A stretch of DNA of 64,000 nucleotides from CALHVX01 sp964640725. Its GTDB lineage: Bacteria > Pseudomonadota > Gammaproteobacteria > Pseudomonadales > Azotimanducaceae. The notes under the pieces were generated by a model. It made no database searches and had not been told where the DNA came from. It saw only the letters and a list, made by a program, of their open reading frames with translations. The position numbers were made by a program, and so were the translations under genes. Below are positions 36,067 to 44,837 of this stretch, in pieces. Position 1 is the first letter of the stretch; each line of letters opens with the position of its first letter. Location: the NCBI GenBank assembly GCA_964640725.1, contig CAZXIJ010000019.1:1-64000 (forward strand), read 5' to 3'.

Positions 36067-36849
36067 ATGGATCTTTCAGAAGGCAAAGGGCTCTTCGTCG
36101 GCGGCGCCTCCGGTATGTGCCGGGCAACTGCGGAGCAGTTCGCCGCGAAGGGCGGGGCGGTCGCGATTGCGGACTTGCCCGGCTCAGATGGCGAGGCTGT
36201 CGCAGCGGCCCTGGGCGGCACGTTCTACCCCTGCGACGTCATGGACTACGCCGGTATGGACGAGACCATCAGCGCTGCGGTCGAAAAGATGGGCGGCCTG
36301 ACCGCGGTGGTCAACACCGCCGGCGGCGGCAACCGTTCCGTGGGCGGTAACGCGCAGCGAACGCTCAAGAAAGATGGCACACGGCACCCGACGGACGTGT
36401 TTGAACGCGTGCTGGCACTCAATCTGGTGGCGTCGTTCAACATCAATACGGCTGCTGCGCAGCACATGCTGGCGAACGAGCCGAACGCGGATGGCGAGCG
36501 CGGGGTGATGATCAACACCGCGTCCATCGCCGCCTTCGAGGGCCAGATCGGCCAGGTGTCCTACAGCGCGGCGAAGGGCGGCATCGCCGCAATGACCCTG
36601 ACCATGGCGCGCGACCTGGGCAATCTGGGCATCCGCTGCATGACCATCGCCCCGAGCCTGTTTCAGACCGGCCTGACCGCCGGCATTCCGGATGAGGGCG
36701 CGCACCAGCTGACGAAAGACGCGGCCTTTCCGCAGCGCATGGGCAAGCCCCAGGAGTTTGCCACCATGGCCATCGCGATCATGGAGTGCGCCATGATGAA
36801 CGGCTCAACGCTGCGCGTGGATGCCGGGCAGCGGTTCGCGCCGCGCTAG
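36067..36849 (+). CDS. SDR, 3-hydroxyacyl-CoA dehydrogenase-like
   Basis: A 260-residue classical short-chain dehydrogenase. The cofactor loop is VGGASGMCRATA, NTAGGG is the NAG-type motif, and the catalytic residues are Ser153, Tyr166 and Lys170 (YSAAK). Its pattern resembles type II 3-hydroxyacyl-CoA dehydrogenase (HSD17B10 type), which suits beta-oxidation. AAAGAGGAC precedes the ATG, and the leader is unusually AT-rich for this region, so it may have its own promoter. It converges on a CYP153-like P450 gene. Confidence 0.86.
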   Translation: MDLSEGKGLFVGGASGMCRATAEQFAAKGGAVAIADLPGSDGEAVAAALGGTFYPCDVMDYAGMDETISAAVEKMGGLTAVVNTAGGGNRSVGGNAQRTLKKDGTRHPTDVFERVLALNLVASFNINTAAAQHMLANEPNADGERGVMINTASIAAFEGQIGQVSYSAAKGGIAAMTLTMARDLGNLGIRCMTIAPSLFQTGLTAGIPDEGAHQLTKDAAFPQRMGKPQEFATMAIAIMECAMMNGSTLRVDAGQRFAPR

Positions 36850-36853
36850 CGCG

Positions 36854-36868
36854 GCGAGCTCCGCTCGC
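36854..36868. terminator. candidate hairpin between convergent genes
   Basis: GCGAGC and GCTCGC pair perfectly around a TCC loop in the 50-bp space between the convergent SDR and P450 genes. There is no T-run on either side, so it is at best a weak terminator candidate. Confidence 0.3.
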
Positions 36869-36899
36869 TCTGCGCCCCCCGCCTGGCCCGCGCTGCGCC

Positions 36900-38153
36900 T
36901 TAGAGCGGGTGCAGGCGTACCGGCACGTTTTTGATGCCGCGAATGAAGTTGTTCGGCAGGCGCTCGACCTCGCCGACGACTTCCACCTTGTGGAATCGCT
37001 TCATAATTTCCTGCCACAGCACGGTCAGCTGGAGCTCGGCCAGACGATTGCCCATGCACCGGTGGATGCCAAAGCCGAAAGCCACGTGGGCCCGGGCGTT
37101 GGGGCGATCGATGATCAGCTTGTCGGCGTTCTCGAACACCGACTCGTCTCGATTGCCGGACAGATACCACATGATGACTTTGTCGCCCTTTTTGATCGGT
37201 TGCCCGCCCAGTACGTAGTCCTTGAGCGCTGTGCGTCGCATGTGCAGCACCGGGCTTTGCCAGCGAATCATCTCTGACACCATGTTGGGTATCAGGTCCA
37301 GATTTTCGCGCAGCTTCTGGTACTGGTCCGGAAACTGGTTGAGCGCCACGACCCCGCCGCTGATGCTGTTGCGCGTGGTGTCGTTGCCGCCCACGATCAG
37401 CAGCAGGATGGTGCCCAGAAACAGCTGCGGATCCTCGTTCATCTTGGCGGTTTCGGGGTTGTTGATCAGCATGGAAATCAGGTCGAAGGCTGGCGGCTCC
37501 TGGGCCCGCTCCGCCCACAGCTGGTAGAAGGCACCGGCGGCGCCCATCAGTTCTTGCTCGCGTTGCTTCATGTCGATGCTGTCATCGCCGGTGACCTCGG
37601 GCACAGCGGTGGTCAGGTCGGACCAGTAGACCAGCTTGTGGCGGTCTTCATAGGGAAAGCCGAACAGCGTTGCGAGCATGCGCCCGGTGAGCTCGACGGA
37701 CACTTCCTGCACCCAGTTAAAGGTCTCGCCGACGGGCAGGTTGTCGAGTATGTCGGCAGCACGCTCCCGGATCAGGGGCTCGAACTCCGCCAGGTTCTTT
37801 GGCGCCACCGACGGCGCAACGGCCTGCCGTTGGGGTTTGTGCCGCGGCTCGTCCAGGGTGATGAAGCTCTGGATTTCGAGCTGGTTGTCTTCAATGACGT
37901 AGGGATCAGCGATGGCGATACCGCCGGCTTCGGAGGAAAAGACCTCGTGATTGCTGTCGACCTCTTTGATGAGCGCATGGCTGGCGACGGACCAGAAAGC
38001 GCCGTTGGGGCTGTCGGCCAGGTAGTGCACCGGGGCCTCCTGGCGCAAGCGCGCAAACCAGGGCTGCCAGCGGTCCTGGGCAAAGAGGCTGGGCTGGCTC
38101 ACGTCCAGCTGGTCGAGGGCAATGGTCGACGGATCCGGGGTTGCGGGGGACAT
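36900..38153 (-). CDS. cytochrome P450, CYP153-like
   Basis: A 417-residue soluble P450. The I-helix has LIVGGNDTTRNSISGG, ExxR is in VSEMIRWQSPV, and FGFGIHRCMGNRLAELQL places the haem thiolate at Cys366. The HMRRTALKD block and C-terminal FIRGIKNVPVRL match the CYP153 group of terminal alkane and fatty-acid hydroxylases. It is clearly related to the P450 at 40804 but diverged. ATG 38153 has GGAGCGC upstream. It is divergent from the thiolase gene. The substrate is inferred only from family. Confidence 0.87.
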   Translation of the reverse strand: MSPATPDPSTIALDQLDVSQPSLFAQDRWQPWFARLRQEAPVHYLADSPNGAFWSVASHALIKEVDSNHEVFSSEAGGIAIADPYVIEDNQLEIQSFITLDEPRHKPQRQAVAPSVAPKNLAEFEPLIRERAADILDNLPVGETFNWVQEVSVELTGRMLATLFGFPYEDRHKLVYWSDLTTAVPEVTGDDSIDMKQREQELMGAAGAFYQLWAERAQEPPAFDLISMLINNPETAKMNEDPQLFLGTILLLIVGGNDTTRNSISGGVVALNQFPDQYQKLRENLDLIPNMVSEMIRWQSPVLHMRRTALKDYVLGGQPIKKGDKVIMWYLSGNRDESVFENADKLIIDRPNARAHVAFGFGIHRCMGNRLAELQLTVLWQEIMKRFHKVEVVGEVERLPNNFIRGIKNVPVRLHPL

Positions 38154-38295
38154 AGCGTGCGCTCCGATGGCTTGCCTCAAAGCTAGGGGGCCTGGCGTGG
38201 CCCGTCAACCTGTTGGGCCATGGGGCTACTCACGCTAAGCCATTGAAGTGTGGGAGAATCCGGGGTTGGAAACAACGGAGACGAGGAACCAGACT

Positions 38296-39540
38296 ATGGC
38301 CGAAGCTTTCATCATTGACGCGTGTCGCACCCCCCGGGGCATTGGCAAGCAGGGCCGTGGCGCGCTCGCGCACCTGCATCCCCAACATCTTGGCGCGACG
38401 GTGCTGGCCGCCCTGCGGGATCGGAACCAGATTAAGACCGATACGGTGGACGACATCATCTGGGGCACGAGCAGCCAGCGCGGTTCCCAGGGCGGCGATC
38501 TGGGACGCATGGCGGCGCTGGATGCAGGCTACGACATCAAGGCCTCGGGCGTGACGCTGGATCGGTTCTGCGGCTCCGGCATTACCTCGGTCAGCCTGGC
38601 GGCGGCTCAGGTCATGTCAGGCATGGAAGATACGGTCATTGCCGGCGGCACCGAGATGATGAGCTACACCTCGGCCTCGGCGGATCCGAGCACGCCGCCC
38701 ATGATGGACAGCGGCAACCTGCACCTGCGGGAGCTGCATCCCCAGAGCCAGCAGGGTGTTTGCGCCGATGCGATCGCGACCCTGGAAGGCATTGATCGGG
38801 AAGCCGTCGACCAGCTGGCGGTGACCAGCCAGCGCAATGCCGAGCGCGCCATCAAGGAAGGTCGCTTTGACCGCTCGCTCGTGCCGGTGCATAACCTGGA
38901 TGGCACCCTGGCGCTGGATCACGAAGAGTTTCCGCGGCCGGGCACCACGATGGACAGCCTGGGCGAGCTGAAGACGGTGTTTGACCAGTGGGCGGCAATT
39001 CCCGTCGACGAAGCGGGCACCACCTACGGCGACCTGATCACCAAGGTCTACCCGCAGCTGGCGGGCAAGATGAACCACGTCCATCACGCGGGCAATTCCT
39101 CCGGTGTGGTTGATGGTGCAGCGGCGCTGCTGCTGGCCTCGCAGAGCGCGATCGACGCCAACGGCTGGACGCCCCGGGCCCGGATCGTGGCCACGGCCAA
39201 CATGGGCGATTGCCCGACGCTTATGCTCAACGCCCCGGTGCCCGCAGCCCGCAAGGTTCTGGCGCGCGCTGGCCTGACCGTCGACGATATCGACCACTGG
39301 GAAATCAACGAAGCGTTCTCGGTGGTCGCCGAGAAGTTTATTCGCGACCTGGAGCTTGACCGCAGCAAGGTCAACCCGAACGGCGGCGCCATGGCGCTCG
39401 GGCACCCGATCGGCGCAACGGGCTCGGTGCTCATCGGGACCGCGCTGGACGAGCTGGAACGCTCAGGAGGCCGTTACGGCCTGATCACCATGTGTGCTGC
39501 AGGCGGAATGGCGCCGGCGATCATTATCGAACGAGCGTAG
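38296..39540 (+). CDS. acetyl-CoA acetyltransferase (thiolase)
   Basis: A 414-residue thiolase that cleaves 3-ketoacyl-CoA or condenses acetyl-CoA. The nucleophile is Cys92 in DRFCGSG, His370 lies in GHPIGATG and the second Cys400 in CAAGG; NEAFSVVAEK is also conserved. The length is normal. GAGACGAGG precedes the ATG at 38296. It is divergent from the CYP153-like gene, and a strong hairpin follows the stop. It likely provides the last step of beta-oxidation for products of the nearby oxygenases. Confidence 0.93.
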   Translation: MAEAFIIDACRTPRGIGKQGRGALAHLHPQHLGATVLAALRDRNQIKTDTVDDIIWGTSSQRGSQGGDLGRMAALDAGYDIKASGVTLDRFCGSGITSVSLAAAQVMSGMEDTVIAGGTEMMSYTSASADPSTPPMMDSGNLHLRELHPQSQQGVCADAIATLEGIDREAVDQLAVTSQRNAERAIKEGRFDRSLVPVHNLDGTLALDHEEFPRPGTTMDSLGELKTVFDQWAAIPVDEAGTTYGDLITKVYPQLAGKMNHVHHAGNSSGVVDGAAALLLASQSAIDANGWTPRARIVATANMGDCPTLMLNAPVPAARKVLARAGLTVDDIDHWEINEAFSVVAEKFIRDLELDRSKVNPNGGAMALGHPIGATGSVLIGTALDELERSGGRYGLITMCAAGGMAPAIIIERA

Positions 39541-39562
39541 CGGCTGTTATTGACGGGAACTG

Positions 39563-39586
39563 GGGGCTTGCCGAAAGGCAAGCCCC
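39563..39586. terminator. 10-bp stem GAAA-tetraloop hairpin between convergent genes
   Basis: GGGGCTTGCC and GGCAAGCCCC pair perfectly around a GAAA tetraloop. It lies between the thiolase stop (39540) and the redoxin stop (39609) on the opposite strand. No T-run follows, but stem strength and position suggest a bidirectional terminator. Confidence 0.6.
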
Positions 39587-39608
39587 GGGGCACCGGATGG
39601 CTCTGACT

Positions 39609-40739
39609 CTATAGGTCCAGCGGGCGGTAGTAGTCCTTGCCCTTGGCCTCGTACTCCATGCGGCGTTTGAAGAACGTCTCGCCGGCAGATCCTTCTTCAC
39701 TGAGCGTCAGGTTCTGGCGGAAGAAGTTGATGCTGTCCGGGTTCAGGTTCTGCGCCATAGTCCAGTAGTGTTCGGCTTTCGCTTTCTGGCCGTGATTGCG
39801 GAACAGGTTGCCCAGGCGAAAAGCTGCTTCAGCCTTTTGCTCCGACTCGCTGTAGTCGCGAAAGTTGCCCGCTACCGTTTCTGCGGACTGCACGTGCTTG
39901 CTGGCCGCACCATTGCGCACCCAGTCCTTGACCGCAGGGGCGTAGTCGTCGGTGCCGAACCTGATGGCCTCCGGCCCCTCACCGAAGCTGTGCTCCATGG
40001 AGTAGGTGCCTTCGTCGATCCGCACGATTCGGCCTTCCTCATCAATCCAGGCCGCCGAGGGCACATTGACGAAATGAAAGGCGCTGCTGATCAGATGGTC
40101 TTCGTCGATGACCTGAGTGTAGGTCGGGTTCGCGGCATCAAAGATCGGGCCCGCAGCGGCTTCGCCGCCGGTGTCCTGGGCCGCGCAGATCAGAACAAAG
40201 TTCGGGTCGTTCAACTCTTCATACAAACGTTGCCACACGGGCACGTCCAGGTAGCAGCCTCACCAGGATGACCAGGTCACGATCAGGGCCTTTTTGCCTT
40301 TCAGATCGGCAAAGCGGATCAGGTTGCCTTTGCGGTCCTTGATCTCGATGTCGGGCACCTGCGCATTGAGCATGGCGCTGTCCCGCTGGGCGGGAATCTC
40401 GGCAAAGCTCCAGACCCGAGCCGCCTCGTCTTTGACAAAGGGTTGACCAAGGTGCGTCGCGAAGGCTTCCAGATCCAGCCACTCCTGGCCGCCGGCCTCA
40501 ACGAGCAGATCGCCCGTCAGGGGGATGCACAGCGATTCGTAACAGGCGCCCTCGGGCTTCACCGTAAAGCCGTTGACCTGTTCCAGGTCCGCCGGCCGGA
40601 TCAGCAGCCCCTCACCGGGGCCCAGGGCCGCCAGGGTGACTGACTTGCCCTGGTACAGCATCGTCGCGCTGCCCGCCTCGTGAATGGGCTTTTCTTCGAA
40701 TGGATGCCGGAGTTCCGGCCGAGCCATGAGCGCTGCCAT
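39609..40739 (-). CDS. ResA/TlpA-like redoxin with in-frame TGA (candidate selenoprotein)
   Basis: Read through one TGA (40262-40260), this is a 376-residue thioredoxin-fold protein. Residues 1-159 end in LKGKKALIVTWSSW; residue 160 is TGA; residues 161-376 continue in the same frame as GCYLDVPVWQRLYEEL. Related redoxins have Cys at this point (WASWCGC-like), so TGA replaces the catalytic Cys to give a U-G-C motif with Cys162. The fold continues with VNVPSAAWIDEEGRI and a C-terminal helical part (AEAAFRLGNLFRNHG). Both halves are undamaged. CAGGAGC precedes the ATG at 40739. Selenocysteine is inferred; a nonsense mutation is the alternative. No sel genes lie in the window. Confidence 0.75.
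40231..40262 (-). promoter_or_regulatory. candidate bacterial SECIS hairpin after in-frame TGA
   Basis: Just after the TGA, and three bases beyond it in the mRNA, UGCUAC (40256-40251) pairs with GUGGCA (40236-40231), with one G-U pair, around a 14-base loop starting CUGGACGU. Bacterial SECIS elements are hairpins directly 3' of UGA with G/GU in the apical loop. The stem is short, so this is suggestive only. Confidence 0.4.
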
Positions 40740-40803
40740 AGACTGCTCCTGTTTGCTGCGATGCCTGCATGGTAGCCCGTTTGCCGGGTCGGGCCAAAGG
40801 CGC

Positions 40804-42030
40804 TTAGGCGGGGTGCAGAACCACGGGCATTTCGCTGTAGCCCATCACGAAATTTGAGTGCACGCGCTGGGGCTCGGCGAGCACCTCAACGTGGCGAAAG
40901 CGCTGCAGGATTTCTTCCCACAGGATGCGCAGCTGCATTTCGCCGAGCCGGTTGCCCATGCACCGGTGAATGCCGTAACCGAAGGAGATGTGCTGCCGGG
41001 CATTGGGCCGGTCGATGACCAGGCGATCCGGGTCGGCAAACATGCGCTCATCGCGGTTGCCCGAGACGTACCACATGACGACCTTGTCGCCCTTGCGGAT
41101 CTGCTTGCCGCCGACGATGGTGTCTTCCAGGGCGATGCGGCGCATGTGGGCCAAGGGGGTCTGCCAGCGAATGACCTCTGACACCATGTTGGGAATCAAG
41201 GCCGGGTCCTTGCGCAGCTTGTCGAATTCTTCCGGAAACTTGTTGAGGGCGTAGACGCCGCCAGAGATCGAATTGCGCGTGGTGTCGTTCCCGCCAACGA
41301 TCAGCAGCACCAGGTTGCCGAGGTACTCCATAGGCTCCATGTCGGCGAAGGCCTCGCTGCGCGCCATCATCGACACAAAGTCTGTGCCGTCGCCGTCTTT
41401 GCGTTCCTGCCAGAGCCCGTTGAAGGTTTCCAGGCACTCCATGAGTTCTGCCATCCGTTCTTCTTCTGTCATGGCAGACGAGCCGGTCAGTGCCGGAGAA
41501 GAGGTGGCTGCGTCAGACCACCGGGTCAGGTCGCGACGGTTTTCGAAAGGGAAATCAAACAGGGTCGCCAGCATTTGCGTGGTCAGCTCGATCGAGACTC
41601 GATCGACCCAGTCAAAGGATTCACCGACCGGCAGGCCGTCGAGAATCTGGCCGACGCGCTGGCGAATGAGCGGCTCCATGACCGCCAGGTTGCGCGGCGA
41701 TACCGCGCCCGTAACGCCCTTGCGTTGGGCGTCGTGCTTGGGCTGGTCCATGGCAATAAACTGCGGCAGCGTCTGGTCCGGCGGCAGATCGCCAATCACA
41801 ATTGCCGGTTCCGAAGAGAAGATCTTGTGCTCCGTATCGACCTTCTTGATGTCATCGAAGCGCGTCATGCTCCAGAACGGCCCGAAGGGGCTATCCGGCG
41901 TAAAATGAACCGGGTCGTTGTTGCGCAGTTCCTCGAACAGGGCCCAGTGATCCTGGGTGGGGTAGAGCGTGGCGTTAGAAGGATCCAGCGGGTCGCTGTG
42001 CCCGGTGTTTGGTGCAACGGCTTCAGCCAT
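40804..42030 (-). CDS. cytochrome P450, CYP153 family-like
   Basis: A 408-residue P450 that closely follows the CYP153 alkane-hydroxylase pattern: FGPFWSMTRFDDI, FIAMDQPKHDAQRK, DWVDRVSIELTTQMLATLFD, the I-helix LIVGGNDTTRNSISGG, and WQTPLAHMRR. The haem loop FGYGIHRCMGNRL puts the thiolate at Cys357. CYP153 enzymes hydroxylate terminal carbons of medium-chain alkanes with ferredoxin and reductase, which are not in the window. AGGAGC precedes the ATG at 42030. It lies 64 bases upstream of the redoxin gene on the same strand, so they may be co-transcribed. Confidence 0.9.
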   Translation of the reverse strand: MAEAVAPNTGHSDPLDPSNATLYPTQDHWALFEELRNNDPVHFTPDSPFGPFWSMTRFDDIKKVDTEHKIFSSEPAIVIGDLPPDQTLPQFIAMDQPKHDAQRKGVTGAVSPRNLAVMEPLIRQRVGQILDGLPVGESFDWVDRVSIELTTQMLATLFDFPFENRRDLTRWSDAATSSPALTGSSAMTEEERMAELMECLETFNGLWQERKDGDGTDFVSMMARSEAFADMEPMEYLGNLVLLIVGGNDTTRNSISGGVYALNKFPEEFDKLRKDPALIPNMVSEVIRWQTPLAHMRRIALEDTIVGGKQIRKGDKVVMWYVSGNRDERMFADPDRLVIDRPNARQHISFGYGIHRCMGNRLGEMQLRILWEEILQRFRHVEVLAEPQRVHSNFVMGYSEMPVVLHPA

Positions 42031-42136
42031 AGGGTGCTCCTCGTTGAAAGCTGTGGCGGCTTTGGTCAGACCATAACGTACCCGGCTGCCGGCTGCCATG
42101 GTATTTTCCCGCGGTAGCCGCGCACCGAGGAGACCT

Positions 42137-42493
42137 GTGTTGCTGGACGGTATTCACCACGTTTCGATCAATGTCAGCGATGTCGATGCCGCGGTCGAGT
42201 TCTATGTCGGCGTGCTGGGCATGACCCTGCTGCCCCGGCCGGACCTCGGTTTTCCGGGCGCCTGGCTGGGCAATGGCGGGCAGGAGGTCCACCTGCTCGG
42301 GCTGGCGAATTCACCGGCGCCAAAGGAGCAGCATTTTGCTTTTCGCGTACCGTCGCTTGCGGCAGTGGTCGAGAGCCTTCAAAGCAAGGGCATCGAGTGT
42401 TCCAAGCCTCAGGAGATGAAGGACATCTGCCTGCAGGCGTTTTGCCGTGATCCGAGCGGCAACCTGGTTGAGTTTAACGAGCGGCTCGGCTGA
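42137..42493 (+). CDS. VOC/glyoxalase-family protein
   Basis: A 118-residue vicinal-oxygen-chelate domain protein. It opens with IHHVSINVSDVDAAVEFYVGVLGM and ends with FCRDPSGNLVEFNE, supplying the usual His and Glu metal ligands (a second His is in QHFAFRV). Possible roles are isomerase, dioxygenase or glyoxalase. GTG 42137 with GAGGAG upstream is the better start; ATG 42098 would add 13 unlikely residues. It is divergent from the CYP153-like P450 and lies 70 bases before another P450. Confidence 0.8.
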   Translation: MLLDGIHHVSINVSDVDAAVEFYVGVLGMTLLPRPDLGFPGAWLGNGGQEVHLLGLANSPAPKEQHFAFRVPSLAAVVESLQSKGIECSKPQEMKDICLQAFCRDPSGNLVEFNERLG

Positions 42494-42562
42494 CCTTTAC
42501 CCGTTTGGACGGATCTTCCAGACTGTCCGCCATTGCATCCACCGAAAGAGAGATAGCGAAAG

Positions 42563-43822
42563 ATGTCATCAAGTGCACCGGAAGCCGCAGACCTGGCCAA
42601 CATGCCACTCATGGACCCGGAAATGCTCAAGTGCCCGTATGCCTATGACGCGGCGCTGCGCGCGCAGGCACCCGTTCACAAAGATCCTATGACCGGCGTC
42701 TTTGTCGTCTCGACCTACGAACTGGTGCGCAAGGCGCACAAAGCCAAAGACATTTTTTCCAACGAGTTCGGTGGGGCCGTGAGCGCCGTACGGGACGTGG
42801 ACCCCGATGTGCAGGCGCAGCAGGCTTCTACCTACCAGCTCGGGCGCGGCACGCTGCTCACCTGTGACGACCCGGCGCACCGGATCTACCGCGATGCGGT
42901 CAAAGACTTCTTTTTGGCAGAGAACGTGGCGAGCTACGCGCCCTGGATTCGCGAGTTCGCGGCCGGGCTGGTCGAGGACCTGGCCAAGAAGGAACAGTGC
43001 AACTTTATCGAGGAGTTCGCTCGGCCGCTGCCGTTGTCGGTCATCATGCACGTGCTCGGCATGCCGCTCGAGATGTTCGACAAGGCGTTCCAGTGGACCG
43101 AGGACAACGTCACTGTGCTGTCCCAGATCGCCGACAAGGAAACGCTGTTGGCAGCGAACCGGGGCCTCGCCGAGGAATATGAGTGGTTTGCGGGCGCGTT
43201 GAATGAGCGCCGCGGCAACTCGAAGGGCGACTTGCTCTCGCTGGTGGCGAACGCCCAGTTTGGCGACCGCCCCCTGACCATCGAAGAGCAGATCTCCTAC
43301 TGCACGCAGTTCCTGGTGGCCGGCAACGAGACCACCACGGCGACGCTGGCCGAAGGGGTTCGCCAGCTGTGCCTGCACCCGGAGCAGGAAGCCATGATTC
43401 GCGCCGACCGTTCTCTGATTCCGAACCTGGTGGAGGAGAGCCTGCGGCTCGCTTCGCCGACCTCCAACATGTGGCGGGTCGCGAAGGAAGATACCGAGTT
43501 GGGCGGCGTCGCCATTCCCGCGGGCAGCATGGTGCTGCTGAAGTACTTCTCGTCCAACCACGACGAGAGTGTCTTTGCAGAGCCGATGGCTTTTGACGTC
43601 ACCCGGGACAACCTGAAACGCCACATCGCTTTTGGCTTTGGCATTCACGTTTGCATCGGCCAGCACCTGTCCAAGCTGGAAATGCAGATTGCCTGGGAAG
43701 TTCTGTTCGATCGCTTTGACAACATCGCGCTGGCCGTCGCGCCGGACGATTTGAACTACATGCCCAACATTTTGCTGCGCGGGCTCGAAGAAATTCCCGT
43801 GACCTACCAGACAGTGAAGTAG
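42563..43822 (+). CDS. cytochrome P450
   Basis: A 419-residue P450. The I-helix is FLVAGNETTTATLAEG, ExxR is in VEESLRLASP, and FGFGIHVCIGQHLSKLEM places the haem thiolate at Cys364. It differs from the two CYP153-like genes and is closer to generic CYP families acting on terpenoids or polyketides. The NADP-dependent MDR reductase begins 8 bases after the stop, so the VOC-P450-MDR genes form a likely operon. No dedicated redox partner is present. Confidence 0.9.
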   Translation: MSSSAPEAADLANMPLMDPEMLKCPYAYDAALRAQAPVHKDPMTGVFVVSTYELVRKAHKAKDIFSNEFGGAVSAVRDVDPDVQAQQASTYQLGRGTLLTCDDPAHRIYRDAVKDFFLAENVASYAPWIREFAAGLVEDLAKKEQCNFIEEFARPLPLSVIMHVLGMPLEMFDKAFQWTEDNVTVLSQIADKETLLAANRGLAEEYEWFAGALNERRGNSKGDLLSLVANAQFGDRPLTIEEQISYCTQFLVAGNETTTATLAEGVRQLCLHPEQEAMIRADRSLIPNLVEESLRLASPTSNMWRVAKEDTELGGVAIPAGSMVLLKYFSSNHDESVFAEPMAFDVTRDNLKRHIAFGFGIHVCIGQHLSKLEMQIAWEVLFDRFDNIALAVAPDDLNYMPNILLRGLEEIPVTYQTVK

Positions 43823-43829
43823 TCCGTCC

Positions 43830-44837
43830 ATGACGACGAACCGGTGTGTGGTGCTCGCTCGGCGGCCGCAAGGCACGCCGGTACCTGACGATTTTCGCGT
43901 CGAGTCCCGTCCGGTGGGCACCGTTGCCGATGGCCAGATTCTCTGCCAGAACCTGTTCGTGTCGTTGGACGCCGGCTTTCGGAACTGGATGGACGAGGGC
44001 AGCGGCGATGCGGTGCTGCCTGCCATGCCCCTGGGGCAGCCGGTCATGGGCCTGACCCTGAGCCGCGTGCTGGAATCTCGTCATGACGGCTACGCGGTTG
44101 GGGATCTGCTCATGGCCCGTTTCGCCTGGGAAGAATTCACCCTGACCGATGCGGGAGATTTCATATCGCCGATCGGCGAGGCGCGCTACCCGCTCAACTA
44201 CTATCTCGGCGTGCTGGGCGATACGGGCTTGTCTGCTTACTTCGGCCTGACCGATCACGGCAGAGTCCAGGCGGGCGAAACCGTGTTGGTGAGCGCCGCC
44301 GCCGGTGCTGTGGGCAGCATCGCCGGACAGATCGCTCGGCACTACGGCGCCCGAACGGTGGGAATCAGCAGTGGCGCTGACAAGTGTGGTCGGCTAAAGA
44401 CAGACCTGGGCTACGACGCGGCCATCGATCGCACCGCCGCCGATCTGGATGCCGCCATGACCGCGGCTTGCCCGGACGGTATCGACGTGTATTTCGACAA
44501 TGTCGGTGGCCCCCTGCTGGAAACGGTGCTCAACCACATCAACGACGACGCTCGCATCCTGCTCTGCGGTGCGGTCGCCAGCTACAACGAGGTCGAGCCG
44601 CAACCCGGGCCTTCCAATTTGTTTCAGCTCACAACCCACCATGCTCACATGCACGGGTTTATGACGCATCTGCAGGCCGATCGCTACGACGACGCGCGGG
44701 CAACGCTGGCCGACTGGATCGAGGCCGGGCACCTGGTCATTCACGAACACCGGCTGCAGGGCATTGAGCGGGTGGGCCAGGCGTTCTGCGATCTCTTTGC
44801 GGGCGCCAACTTCGGCAAGACGGTGGTGGAGCTTTAG
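43830..44837 (+). CDS. MDR-superfamily NADP-dependent oxidoreductase (CurA-like)
   Basis: A 335-residue zinc-free medium-chain dehydrogenase/reductase like leukotriene B4 dehydrogenase, CurA and YncB, which reduce alkenal/one double bonds. The cofactor motif is VLVSAAAGAVGSIAGQIAR, followed by GYDAAIDRTA and DVYFDNVGG. The zinc ligands of alcohol dehydrogenases are absent. It follows the P450 by 8 bases and its stop overlaps the convergent gene by 4. It may act on an enone formed from the P450 product; that is inference. Confidence 0.86.
   Translation: MTTNRCVVLARRPQGTPVPDDFRVESRPVGTVADGQILCQNLFVSLDAGFRNWMDEGSGDAVLPAMPLGQPVMGLTLSRVLESRHDGYAVGDLLMARFAWEEFTLTDAGDFISPIGEARYPLNYYLGVLGDTGLSAYFGLTDHGRVQAGETVLVSAAAGAVGSIAGQIARHYGARTVGISSGADKCGRLKTDLGYDAAIDRTAADLDAAMTAACPDGIDVYFDNVGGPLLETVLNHINDDARILLCGAVASYNEVEPQPGPSNLFQLTTHHAHMHGFMTHLQADRYDDARATLADWIEAGHLVIHEHRLQGIERVGQAFCDLFAGANFGKTVVEL

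Noticed and set aside
39609..40244. Separate redoxin gene starting at GTG 40244
   Set aside because: It would begin inside the active-site region, lacks a ribosome site, and is in register with the preceding frame across a single TGA; one gene with recoding is the better reading.
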